Below are positions 52,525 through 60,416 of a stretch of DNA of 64,000 nucleotides, in pieces (the stretch's first letter is position 1; every line of letters begins with the position of its first letter). Made by a program: the position numbers and the translations under genes. The notes beneath the pieces are model-generated. The model did not search any database, was not told the origin of the DNA, and saw only the letters and a program-made list of their open reading frames with translations. Source of the stretch: Candidatus Ribeiella danica (GTDB lineage Bacteria > Chloroflexota > Chloroflexia > Chloroflexales > Roseiflexaceae); assembly GCA_016717335.1 (NCBI GenBank), contig JADKFS010000001.1, positions 682,001-746,000 of the forward strand. Direction: 5' to 3'.

Positions 52525-53484
52525 TTAATTCCTGGCATCTGAATGCCCCAAGAACGCTTGCACGCTCGCCAGGTCGCCGATATGCACCAGCCGCGCGCCC
52601 GGCGCGATCCGCTTGATCAGCCCGGTCAGCACCGCGCCGGGGCCAACCTCGACAAATGTGTCCACGCCGCTGGCGACCATGCGCTGCACCGAGGCGACCC
52701 AGCGCACCGGCGCCGTCACCTGGGCCACCAGCTCGATCCGCACGTCCTCGGCGCTGGCGATCGGCCCGGCCGTCACGTTCGAGATCACCGGCACGTGCGC
52801 ATAGGCGATCGTAGCGGCGGCGACTGCCGGCGCCAGCCCCTCGGCGGCGGCGTGCATGAGCGGCGAGTGGAACGCCGCGCTGACCTTGAGCGGCAGCGCC
52901 CGCTTGGCGCCGCTCTGCTTGGCCAGCGCGCAGGCGCGCTCGAGCGCGGCGCTCGCGCCGCTGATCACCAGCTGGCCGGGGGCATTCGAGTTGGCGATCA
53001 CCACCGGCGCGACCTCCGCCGACACCACGCGGCAGATCTCTTCGAGCGGCTCTTCATCCAGGCCGATGATCGCGGCCATGCCGCCGTCGTGCGCCGCGGC
53101 CATCAGCTCGCCGCGCCGCCGCACCAGCACTAGCGCCGTGCCGAAATCGAGCGCGCCGGCCGCGACCAGGGCCGAGTACTCGCCCAGGCTGTGACCGGCC
53201 GCGAACGACGCGTGGCGGAACACAAACGACGCCGGGTCGGTGTCGGCTCGCTCGGCCAGCGCCGCGAGCAGCGCAACGCTGGTCGTCAGCAGTGCCGGCT
53301 GCGCGTTCTCGGTCGCGGTCAGGGTCTCGTCGGGGCCTTCGAAGCACAGCCGCGTCAGCGCGAAGCCCAACGTTGCATCGGCCTGATCGAAGATCGCGCG
53401 CGCAGCCGCCGAGGCCTCGTACAGGCCGCGCCCCATGCCGACCGACTGCGAGCCCTGGCCGGGAAAGACGAATGCGGTTGCCAT
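52525..53484 (-). CDS. fabD: Malonyl-CoA:ACP transacylase
   Basis: A 319-residue FabD. FVFPGQGSQSVGMG is at the N-terminus, the nucleophile motif GHSLGEYSAL near 97, and the catalytic His in SAAFHSPLM near 203. GPGAVLTGLIKRI is near the C-terminus. It loads malonyl groups onto acyl carrier protein. ATG 53484 (MATAFVFPG) with GAGGGA upstream is preferred over a TTG two codons earlier. It lies 58 bp after fabH, with an octamer repeat between. Confidence 0.95.
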   Translation of the reverse strand: MATAFVFPGQGSQSVGMGRGLYEASAAARAIFDQADATLGFALTRLCFEGPDETLTATENAQPALLTTSVALLAALAERADTDPASFVFRHASFAAGHSLGEYSALVAAGALDFGTALVLVRRRGELMAAAHDGGMAAIIGLDEEPLEEICRVVSAEVAPVVIANSNAPGQLVISGASAALERACALAKQSGAKRALPLKVSAAFHSPLMHAAAEGLAPAVAAATIAYAHVPVISNVTAGPIASAEDVRIELVAQVTAPVRWVASVQRMVASGVDTFVEVGPGAVLTGLIKRIAPGARLVHIGDLASVQAFLGHSDARN

Positions 53485-53497
53485 GATCAATCCCTCA

Positions 53498-53545
53498 GCA
53501 CAAACAAGGAGACAGTTTGCTCCTCGCCTCCTCGTCTCCCGCTCA
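53498..53545. repeat. Inverted octamer element (GGAGAC / GTCTCC) between fabH and fabD
   Basis: AAGGAGACAGTTTGCTCC with GCCTCCTCGTCTCCCG. GGAGAC and GTCTCC are inverse, and the element reaches the fabH stop region. Confidence 0.65.
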
Positions 53546-54535
53546 GGGCCGCCCCCACCGTATAACCGACGACGCCCAGGTCAGCCCGCCGCCAAAGGCC
53601 GTGAGCAGCACGAAGTCGCCCTCCTTGATCCGCCCCTGCTCGGCCGCCTCGACCAGCGCGATCGGGATCGTCGCGGCCGAGGTATTGCCGTAGCGGTCGA
53701 GGTTGACGAACACGCGATCCATCGGCACGTCGAGCCGCTTGGCCGTGGCCTCGATGATCCGCCGATTGGCCTGGTGCGGCACCACCAGCGCAATATCGTC
53801 GCGCGTCAGGCCGGCGTCGGCGAGCGCCTTGAGCGAGGAGTCGCCCATGCCGCGCACCGCCAGCTTGAAGATCTCCCGGCCGTTCATATAGACGTACTGG
53901 CGGCCCTGCTCAAGCAGCTCAGCCGTCGCGGGCATGCGTGTGCCGCCGGCGTCGACGGCCATCAGGTCCTCGTCCTTGCCCGAGGCGCCAAGTACGCTTG
54001 AGAGCTGCCCGTAGCGCTCCTCGGTCGGCTGGAGCACCACTGCGCCCGCGCCGTCGCCGAACAGCACGCAGGTGTTGCGATCGTTCCAGTTGATGTAGTG
54101 GGTAAAGATGTCCGCGGCGATGAACAGGACGTTGCGCGCCGCGTCGCTGCGGATCATGCTGGTGGCGACGCTGAGGCCGTAGACAAAGCCGCTACACGCC
54201 GCCGCCACGTCGAAGGCAGCGGCGTGCCCGATCCCGAGGTTCGCCTGCACCGTGCAGGCAGTCGCCGGGAACGGTCGGTCGGGGGTGCAAGTGGCGAGGA
54301 TGATCAGATCGATATCGGCCGGCGCGAGACCCGATCTGGCCAGCGCACGCCGGGCCGCCTCGGTCGCCAGGGTCGAGGTGCTCTCGCCAGGGCCGACGAC
54401 CCGCCGCTCGCGGATGCCGGTGCGCGTCCATATCCACTCATCGGAGGTGTTGACCATCCGCTCCAGCTCGGCGTTGGTCATCACCCGCTCGGGGACCGCC
54501 ATGCCCCAGCCGGTGATCGCGGCAAACTTGGCCAT
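53543..54535 (-). CDS. fabH: Beta-ketoacyl-ACP synthase III
   Basis: A 330-residue KAS III. The nucleophile motif VAAACSGFVYGL (Cys near 115), His in VPHQANRRIIEA near 252, and Asn in RYGNTSAATIPIAL near 282 form the Cys-His-Asn triad. TSDEWIWTRTGIRERR near 30-45 is the substrate-entry segment. It starts fatty acid synthesis by condensing acyl-CoA with malonyl-ACP. ATG 54535 (MAKFAAITGWG) suits homologues. plsX, which often precedes fabH after rpmF, is absent. Confidence 0.96.
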   Translation of the reverse strand: MAKFAAITGWGMAVPERVMTNAELERMVNTSDEWIWTRTGIRERRVVGPGESTSTLATEAARRALARSGLAPADIDLIILATCTPDRPFPATACTVQANLGIGHAAAFDVAAACSGFVYGLSVATSMIRSDAARNVLFIAADIFTHYINWNDRNTCVLFGDGAGAVVLQPTEERYGQLSSVLGASGKDEDLMAVDAGGTRMPATAELLEQGRQYVYMNGREIFKLAVRGMGDSSLKALADAGLTRDDIALVVPHQANRRIIEATAKRLDVPMDRVFVNLDRYGNTSAATIPIALVEAAEQGRIKEGDFVLLTAFGGGLTWASSVIRWGRP

Positions 54536-54626
54536 ACACTCACCCAAAAACAAATGAAGGATGCGAGCTGTGGGGATGGTATCCCACTAGCTCCATCCTT
54601 CACGAGACGAGGCGCCGCGCCTCATA

Positions 54627-54824
54627 CTATTCGTTCTCCGACTCGTTGCCCATCTCGATCACCTGGCGCCCACGATAGCTACCACAGGTCTTGCAGACGC
54701 GGTGCGAGCGCATCAGCTGGTTGCACTGCGGGCAGAGCACCAGGGTCGGCGCATCCAGGCGCTGGTGCTGCCGGCGGTTGCCACGACGGTGGCGCGAAAC
54801 TTTCGTCTTCGGTACGGCACCCAT
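54627..54824 (-). CDS. rpmF: 50S ribosomal protein L32
   Basis: A 65-residue L32. It begins MGAVPKTKVSRHRRGNRRQHQRL and has the zinc-type Cys set CPQCNQLMRSHRVCKTCGSY. The place between DUF177 and fabH is the common bacterial order. Confidence 0.96.
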   Translation of the reverse strand: MGAVPKTKVSRHRRGNRRQHQRLDAPTLVLCPQCNQLMRSHRVCKTCGSYRGRQVIEMGNESENE

Positions 54825-54890
54825 TGTTGTATTCCAGATCCTTTCCTAAACCGTAGTTATGTAACGTCAATCACACAAGGCCGCGAGCGC

Positions 54891-55439
54891 CTAGTTGTCC
54901 GTCAGCAGGCTTCGCAGCGCAGAAAAGCGATCATCCCCTTCATCCAGCGTACAGCCGCAGTCGCCCAGATTCAGATCGGCGCCGCAGTTGGGGCAGAGCC
55001 CTTTGCAGCCGGCCCGGCAGAGCGGCTGCATCGGCAGCTCAAGCAGCGCATACTCGCGGATCGCCTCGCCGAGATCGAGCAGGTGGCTCTCGTCGATGTA
55101 GAATGGGTCTTCCTCGTCGGGCTTCGGAAGTGGTGCGCCGGTGGTGACCTCGATCTTGGAGTGAAACTCGTCGCGAAAGTGGAGGTCAACCTGCTGCTGC
55201 GAGGGGTTCAGGCAGCGGATGCATGGCATCTCGACGACGCCACGCGCATCCACGTCGGCCAGCACGCCGGTCACGGTGCGGGTGAAGCGCACCTTGCCGT
55301 CCAGCTGCCGCAGTGTCGTCTCGTTGTCCAGCGAGAGGGCGTCCTCGGCGAAGGTATAGTTTCGCCGCCCGCCGATCTCTTCCCGGAGCAACTGCGCGAC
55401 ATTGAACTTCAGGTCGGTCATCGATTTGTCTATGTGCAT
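54891..55439 (-). CDS. DUF177/YceD family protein
   Basis: A 182-residue YceD-type protein. MDLKFNVAQLLREEIGGRRNY-like N-terminus (here MTDLKFNVAQLLREEIGGRR), central VEMPCIRCLNPSQQQV and the C-terminal Cys motif PLCRAGCKGLCPNCGADLN. It is invariably linked to rpmF and has been tied to 23S rRNA accumulation in other bacteria and plants. ATG 55439 has AGGAG ten bases upstream; ATG 55421 has none. Confidence 0.92.
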   Translation of the reverse strand: MHIDKSMTDLKFNVAQLLREEIGGRRNYTFAEDALSLDNETTLRQLDGKVRFTRTVTGVLADVDARGVVEMPCIRCLNPSQQQVDLHFRDEFHSKIEVTTGAPLPKPDEEDPFYIDESHLLDLGEAIREYALLELPMQPLCRAGCKGLCPNCGADLNLGDCGCTLDEGDDRFSALRSLLTDN

Positions 55440-55545
55440 AGTGTGGACGCTCCTGCGCGCTCACAGAAGCTGCATTATAGGCGAGCCGCGCCGCGCTGTC
55501 AAGCCACAAACGCCGCTTCAGCACTGAGCGCGGCCACCCGCCCGC

Positions 55546-55959
55546 TCACCGCGCGCCGGTAGTGTTTGTGGGTTGCAGCTCGCGCAGCCCATTCTGGACG
55601 CTTGCGACCAGCCTGGTCAGCCGCTGCTCCAGCTCCTCCAGCACCTGGCGCGCGTAGTCGTCCGCGCCGGCGCGCACCACCGCGGCGTCGCGCTCGGCCT
55701 GGTCGAGCAGGCGCATCCGCTCGGCCTCAACCGCCGCCATCAGGCCCTGCTCCTCGAGCACCTGGCTGACGTGCGACTGGGCCTCGCCGATCAGGCGGTC
55801 TTGCTCGGAGATCACGCGGCGGGCCTGCTTGAGTTCCTCCGGCACAGCCACGCGCATCCGGTCGATAATATCGAGGATGCGCTCTTCGTCCACCAGCAGC
55901 CGGCCGCTAAAAAAGACTCGTCGCCCCTCTGCGAGCGCATCTTCCAGCTCATCGATCAA
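55546..55959 (-). CDS. Coiled-coil protein of the coaD-rpmF operon
   Basis: A 137-residue, almost wholly helical protein (for example EDALAEGRRVFFSGRLLVDEERILDIIDRMRVAVPEELKQARRVI, in part) with heptad spacing. It resembles the DivIVA/ATP-synthase-b-like coiled coils encoded beside coaD in Chloroflexi. The true start could be a few codons earlier (ELDQLIDELEDALAEG) at a TTG. Role unknown. Confidence 0.75.
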   Translation of the reverse strand: MIDELEDALAEGRRVFFSGRLLVDEERILDIIDRMRVAVPEELKQARRVISEQDRLIGEAQSHVSQVLEEQGLMAAVEAERMRLLDQAERDAAVVRAGADDYARQVLEELEQRLTRLVASVQNGLRELQPTNTTGAR

Positions 55960-56044
55960 CTGATCCAGCTCGATTGCTGATCACCCCCTATCAGTAGTCA
56001 GCTATTTGGGAGGCCAGGAGGGGACTGTCCCTCCAAGAAATCCT

Positions 56045-56533
56045 TTACTCCGCGGCTTGCCCATAGGCGCGTTTCAGCGCCGTGACGACGTGGGGCGGCA
56101 CGAGCCACGAGACATCCCCGCCCAGCGAGGCGATCTCGCGCACCGTGCTGGAGCTAAAGAACGTATACTGGTGCCCGGCCATAAACAGCACCACGTCGAT
56201 CTGCGGCGCCATCTTATAGTTGATCTGCGCCATCTGGAACTCGTGATCGAAGTCGCGCGGGTCGCGCAGCCCGCGCACGATTACCGACGCGCCAACCTTG
56301 ACCACGTAGTCGACGGTCAGCTCCGAGTAGGTATCGACCTTCACACGCGGCAGGTCGCGCGTCGCCTCTTTGAGCAGCGCGATCCGCTCGCCAGTGCTGA
56401 ATAGCAAGTTCTTCACCGGCCGGTCGAACACCGACATAATCACGGTGTCGAACAGGCGCGATGCCCGCGCCGCGATCTCGAGATGCCCATTGGTGACAGG
56501 GTCGAAGCTGCCAGGATAGACGGCGATCGTCAC
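56045..56533 (-). CDS. coaD: Phosphopantetheine adenylyltransferase
   Basis: A 162-residue CoaD. The nucleotidyltransferase motif AVYPGSFDPVTNGHLEI is at residues 4-20, VIVRGLRDPRDFDHEFQMAQ near 87-106 and the ISSSxVRE-type motif as FFSSSTVREIASLGG near 126-140. It makes dephospho-CoA. It directly follows rsmD, a widespread order. Confidence 0.96.
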   Translation of the reverse strand: MTIAVYPGSFDPVTNGHLEIAARASRLFDTVIMSVFDRPVKNLLFSTGERIALLKEATRDLPRVKVDTYSELTVDYVVKVGASVIVRGLRDPRDFDHEFQMAQINYKMAPQIDVVLFMAGHQYTFFSSSTVREIASLGGDVSWLVPPHVVTALKRAYGQAAE

Positions 56534-56570
56534 GACTTGCTCCTTAGTAGAGCGGCAGGCAAGCAGCAGC

Positions 56571-57164
56571 TCACGGCTCGGCGCTGGCGCGCTCTTGGTT
56601 CAACGTTGTGTCGTCGGCTACTTCATAGATTGAGAAGCAGGAGTCGCCCAGGCGGCGGAACTTGCGGCGGCGGATGAGGTCGTAGCTGTCGGCAAGCGGG
56701 ACGCGCGGGGAGTGCCCGACAACCAGCAGGCCATCGTCGGCGAGCAACCCCGAGGCACTCACGGCACGGATTGTATTCTCGATCGCGGGATCGGCATAGG
56801 GCGGGTCCATCAGGATTATAGCATATTTTTCTTCGGGATGAGCCGTCGTCACGTAGCGCCCGGCGGTCATCTGGTGCACGCGCGCGCGCTCGAGAAAGCG
56901 GGTGTGCTCGAGGTTCTCGCGGATGATCCGGCAGACATGCGCGCGCTGCTCGACAAAGTCAGTCCACGCCGCGCCGCGCGACAGGCACTCGATCCCGAGC
57001 GAGCCTGTGCCGGCGTACAGGTCGAGCACGCGGCCGCGGATCGGGCCGTAGCCCTCCAGCACCGAGAAGAGCGCCTCCTTGACCCGGTCGAGCATTGGGC
57101 GCGTGGTCATGCCCTTCGGCGCTTTCAGCCGGTGACCCTTCGCAGAACCAGTGATAACTCTCAT
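56571..57164 (-). CDS. rsmD: 16S rRNA m2G966 methyltransferase
   Basis: A 197-residue RsmD. RVITGSAKGHRLKAPKGMTTRPMLDRVKEALFSVL (in part) is the N-terminal signature; SAM motif VLDLYAGTGSLGIECLSRGA; catalytic motif ILMDPPYADP. ATG 57164 (MRVITGSAKG) has AGGGA five bases upstream. The arginase-like gene ends 7 bp upstream, suggesting co-transcription. Confidence 0.95.
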   Translation of the reverse strand: MRVITGSAKGHRLKAPKGMTTRPMLDRVKEALFSVLEGYGPIRGRVLDLYAGTGSLGIECLSRGAAWTDFVEQRAHVCRIIRENLEHTRFLERARVHQMTAGRYVTTAHPEEKYAIILMDPPYADPAIENTIRAVSASGLLADDGLLVVGHSPRVPLADSYDLIRRRKFRRLGDSCFSIYEVADDTTLNQERASAEP

Positions 57165-57171
57165 CGTTTCC

Positions 57172-58035
57172 CTATGCTGTAGCCACAGCTCTTGCAAGCG
57201 CCGCCTCGATCACATCCAGGGCCGCTCGCACGGTCCGCCCGTCGACATCCTTGTCCGGGTTCACGGCCGTGAGCGATAGCGCCGCGAGGTTGCCCATGCC
57301 CGCCGCTTGCTCCACGATGCCGCGCAGCTGGTCCAGGCGCAGCCCCGATGCGGCCGGGTAGTCGACGCCCGGCGCCTCGGCCGGGTCCAGCGCGTCGATG
57401 TCCACGTGCAGGTAGAGCTGCGGCAGCGTGCCCAGCGCGTGCAGCGCCCGATCCAACTCGGTCGGGTCGGCGCCCAGCGTCTCCGCCCGCACCGCCGTCA
57501 CAGACGAGGCGGCCAGCGCCAGCTCCTCCGGCGGGTCCAAGTCGCGCACGCCGATCAGGGCGACATTTCGCTCCAGCACCGGATCGGCCAGCTTGGCGTG
57601 CTTGCGCAGATCCTCCAGCCCGCGCCCGACCGCGCACGCCAGCGGCATGCCGCCCAGGTAGCCGCTGATCGTCGTCTCGGGCGTGTTGAAATCGCCGTGG
57701 GCGTCAATCCAGGCGACCCCGGTATTCTGCGGGTCGAGCAGGCCGGCCAGCGCGCCGAGCGCCACCAGGCAGTCGCCGCCGAGCACCAGCGGGAAGAAGC
57801 CGGCCGCCCGCGAGCGCGCCACCTCGTAGCCGAGCCGCGCCAGCAACTGGCCGATCCGCAGCTCGCACGGCTCGTCGGAGGCAGGGATATCGACGATCTC
57901 GGCCAGGATGGTCGTGCAGCCGAGCGCGCCCAGTCGCTGCGCCAGCCCGGCGTCCAGCAGCGCGTCGGGCGCGTTTCCTTTCGCCGTGTAGGGCTGGTCG
58001 AGATCGTACGGCACGCCGATGATCGTGACGTTCAC
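57172..58035 (-). CDS. Arginase/agmatinase family protein with GGDC variant
   Basis: A 287-residue ureohydrolase fold. Metal motifs: DAHGDFN near 112-118 and HVDIDALDPAEAPG near 205-218 are intact. The first motif reads GGDCLVALG in place of the usual GGDHS, so the first Mn-binding His is Cys, a variant also seen in some arginase-like proteins. Activity on arginine, agmatine or formiminoglutamate is undecided. The start is GTG 58035 (VNVTIIGVPYDLD) with GAGGAGG five bases upstream. It begins 10 bp after the aminotransferase gene. Confidence 0.85.
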   Translation of the reverse strand: MNVTIIGVPYDLDQPYTAKGNAPDALLDAGLAQRLGALGCTTILAEIVDIPASDEPCELRIGQLLARLGYEVARSRAAGFFPLVLGGDCLVALGALAGLLDPQNTGVAWIDAHGDFNTPETTISGYLGGMPLACAVGRGLEDLRKHAKLADPVLERNVALIGVRDLDPPEELALAASSVTAVRAETLGADPTELDRALHALGTLPQLYLHVDIDALDPAEAPGVDYPAASGLRLDQLRGIVEQAAGMGNLAALSLTAVNPDKDVDGRTVRAALDVIEAALARAVATA

Positions 58036-58045
58036 AGCGCCTCCT

Positions 58046-59380
58046 CTATCCGCGCGGCGCGATGTCGTCCAGCGCACTCGCGAACGCCGCCACCGTCGCG
58101 TCGACATCGGCCTCGGTGTGCGCAGCCGACAAGAAGCCGCTGCGGCCACGCATCAAGTCCACACCATGGTTGTTGAGCCCGAGCCGCAGCAGTCGCAGCA
58201 GCCGCGCGTCGCCGCCCTGCTTCAGCTCGGACGGCGGGACATTCGGCGCCGGCTCGCCAGGCGCGAAGTCGACGCTGCTGCCAGCCAGCAGGTGAAAGAT
58301 CGACGCATCGCCATAGGCCGCCCATCCGCTTAGCTCGCGCTCGCGCAGCACGCGGTTCATGCCGACGATCAGCCGCTGGCACAGCTCGATCGCGCGAGCG
58401 CCTGGCTCGCCCGTCGCCACCCGCTCAAGCGTCGCTACGCCCGCGGCGGCCGAGAGCGGGTTCGCGTTGAACGTGCCGTTGTGGCGGATCTTGTGCTCGC
58501 GGTTCCAGTCCGCGTCGCCAAAGGCCAGGTGGCGCATAATCTCCGCGCGCCCGCCCACCGCGCCGCCCGGCAGGCCGCCGGCCAGGATCTTCGCCAGCGC
58601 CGTCAGGTCGGCCTGGATGTTCGCGCGCTGCTGAACGCCGCCCGGCGCGACCCGAAAGCCGGTCACGACCTCGTCGCAGATCAGCAGCACATCGCGGGCC
58701 GCCGTGAGTCGCCGCAGCTCGCGCATGAATTCGTTCTGGAGCGGCATCGCCCCATAGGACGCGCCAGTCGGCTCCAGGATCACCGCCGCGATGTCAGGGC
58801 GGGCCGCCAGCGTCGTCTCAAGCACCGTCAGGTCGGCCGGCAGCACGATCGTGGCCTCGATCAGGCCGCCGTAGACGCCGGGCGGGCTGCCCTCGCCGGC
58901 GGCGTCGCGCGCCAGCAGATCGTGCCAGCCGTGGTAGTGCCCGGCCAGCCGCACGACGACCGGCCGGCCGGTGTAGGCGCGCGCCAGCCGCAGCGCCAGC
59001 ATCGTCGCCTCGGTGCCCGAAGCCGTAAAGCGCAGCCGCTCGATGCTGGGGAACATGCCCTGGACCAGCTCGGCCCAGCGCAGCTCCAGATCGTGCTCGG
59101 CGCCGTAGTGCGTCCCACGCGCCATCTGCCCCGCAACCGCCGCGACGACGTCGGGGTGGGCGTGGCCGAGCAACAGCGCTCCGTGCCCAGTCCAGTAGTC
59201 GATCAGCTGATGCCCGTCGACGTCCCACTTGTGAGCGCCCTGGCTGCGCTCCACGAACAGCGGGAAGGGATCGGCGAAGCGCCCGTCGTGCGTCACCCCG
59301 CTTGGAAACAGCCCCACGGCCCGCTCGTAGCGCGCGGCCGAGCCGGGGTGGATCTGGCGGTAAGTCTCTTCGATCGTCAT
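58046..59380 (-). CDS. Class III PLP aminotransferase (glutamate-1-semialdehyde mutase-like)
   Basis: A 444-residue fold-type I enzyme. YWTGHGALLLGHAHPDVVAA near 57-76, FTASGTEATMLALRLARAYTGR near 117-138, LICDEVVTGFR near 230, and the PLP-lysine in LTALAKILAGGLPGGAVGG near 258. It resembles HemL, but lacks the diagnostic HemL context and more likely acts on an amino acid in the pathway of the adjoining arginase-like enzyme. ATG 59380 has GAGG eight bases upstream. Confidence 0.85.
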   Translation of the reverse strand: MTIEETYRQIHPGSAARYERAVGLFPSGVTHDGRFADPFPLFVERSQGAHKWDVDGHQLIDYWTGHGALLLGHAHPDVVAAVAGQMARGTHYGAEHDLELRWAELVQGMFPSIERLRFTASGTEATMLALRLARAYTGRPVVVRLAGHYHGWHDLLARDAAGEGSPPGVYGGLIEATIVLPADLTVLETTLAARPDIAAVILEPTGASYGAMPLQNEFMRELRRLTAARDVLLICDEVVTGFRVAPGGVQQRANIQADLTALAKILAGGLPGGAVGGRAEIMRHLAFGDADWNREHKIRHNGTFNANPLSAAAGVATLERVATGEPGARAIELCQRLIVGMNRVLRERELSGWAAYGDASIFHLLAGSSVDFAPGEPAPNVPPSELKQGGDARLLRLLRLGLNNHGVDLMRGRSGFLSAAHTEADVDATVAAFASALDDIAPRG

Positions 59381-59498
59381 AGCGCAAACCTCGGGCCGAG
59401 CGGTCAGGCTCATCTCAGCATCTCGTCATTTGGCCAGCCGGAATTCTCGTGAAAAAGATCGTTCTATAGCTGAGTGGCTCGCCATAATGATTCCGATG

Positions 59499-59573
59499 AG
59501 TGGGGTGTGGGTGCGGCAAATCCGCACCCACACCCCACTGGGAAAGTTTGGAGGGACAAAGACCCCGCCAAAC
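59499..59573. repeat. Doublet of long hairpins
   Basis: Perfect 18-bp arms AGTGGGGTGTGGGTGCGG (59499-59516) and their complement (59522-59539), loop CAAAT, then GTTTGGAGGG (59547-59556) with CCCCGCCAAAC (59563-59573). The layout parallels 52360-52444. It lies between the aminotransferase gene and the phosphoesterase stop. Confidence 0.88.
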
Positions 59574-59578
59574 CCCCA

Positions 59579-60313
59579 TCACATCCCATACTCAAGCCGG
59601 CGGATCAGCGCGGGGGGCAGCCGGGCCTCGCGCATCTGATGCTGCGTTTGGGCGATATCATATTCGACCCGCCTGAACAGCACCGTGCCCGCATCGGTGT
59701 CGAGGATAGCGTAGGCGGCGCGCGGGTCCTGGTTGCGCGGCTGGCCGACGCTGCCGGGGTTGAGGAAGTAGCGATAGCCAGGCTCGAGCTCGATCAGCAG
59801 GTCGGCGTCCGCCAGCTCCGGCTCATCGACCTGGCCGTCGGGATGCCTGCGGAAGATCAGCGGGACGTGCGAGTGGCCGATGAAGCAAACCTGCTGCTCG
59901 AACAGCAAGAAGTTATCCTCGGCCTGCGGGCGCGAGAGCAGATACTCCCATACCGGCTCGCGCGGGCTGCCGTGGGCCACCAGGAAGCGCTCGTCGACCT
60001 CGAGGCTGGGCGGCAGAGCATCGAGCACGGCGCGGTTGGAATCCTCCAGCTGCTGGCCGTTCCAGATATTCGCGGCGCGCGCGTCGGGGTTGAAATCGCT
60101 CAGGTCGACCTTGCCGAGGCAGGCCAGGTCGTGGTTGCCGCCGATCATCACCTTGGCCAGGTTGCGCACGGCCATGACACACTCGTTCGGGCGCGGCCCA
60201 TAGCCGATCGTGTCGCCGAGGTTCCACAGCTCGTCGAACGAGCCGGCCACCGCGAGAACCGTCTCCAACGCCGTATAATTGGAGTGGATATCCGAGACGA
60301 CCAACACACGCAT
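59579..60313 (-). CDS. Metallophosphoesterase (YfcE/DUF2460-like fold)
   Basis: A 244-residue calcineurin-like enzyme. All motifs are visible: VSDIHSNYTALETVL, LGDTIGYGPRPNECV, GGNHDLACLG, VAHGSPREPVWEYLL, FIGHSHVP and FLNPGSVGQPRN. These are typical of the group with GDxVGYGPxPNEC loops. The substrate is unknown. Divergent from the GerMN gene. Confidence 0.88.
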   Translation of the reverse strand: MRVLVVSDIHSNYTALETVLAVAGSFDELWNLGDTIGYGPRPNECVMAVRNLAKVMIGGNHDLACLGKVDLSDFNPDARAANIWNGQQLEDSNRAVLDALPPSLEVDERFLVAHGSPREPVWEYLLSRPQAEDNFLLFEQQVCFIGHSHVPLIFRRHPDGQVDEPELADADLLIELEPGYRYFLNPGSVGQPRNQDPRAAYAILDTDAGTVLFRRVEYDIAQTQHQMREARLPPALIRRLEYGM

Positions 60314-60416
60314 AGCTGTTAACTTTCAGTAATCGTCATGCTTTGCGATGCCCTGACGCGAACCGTATAATTATGTGGGAACATCGTACCACACATCATG
60401 GAGGCCGGGCACTCCT

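Noticed and set aside
58046..59380. hemL (glutamate-1-semialdehyde mutase)
   Set aside because: Fold and PLP motif match the superfamily, but no tetrapyrrole genes adjoin and the arginase-like neighbour suggests another substrate, so no gene symbol was given.
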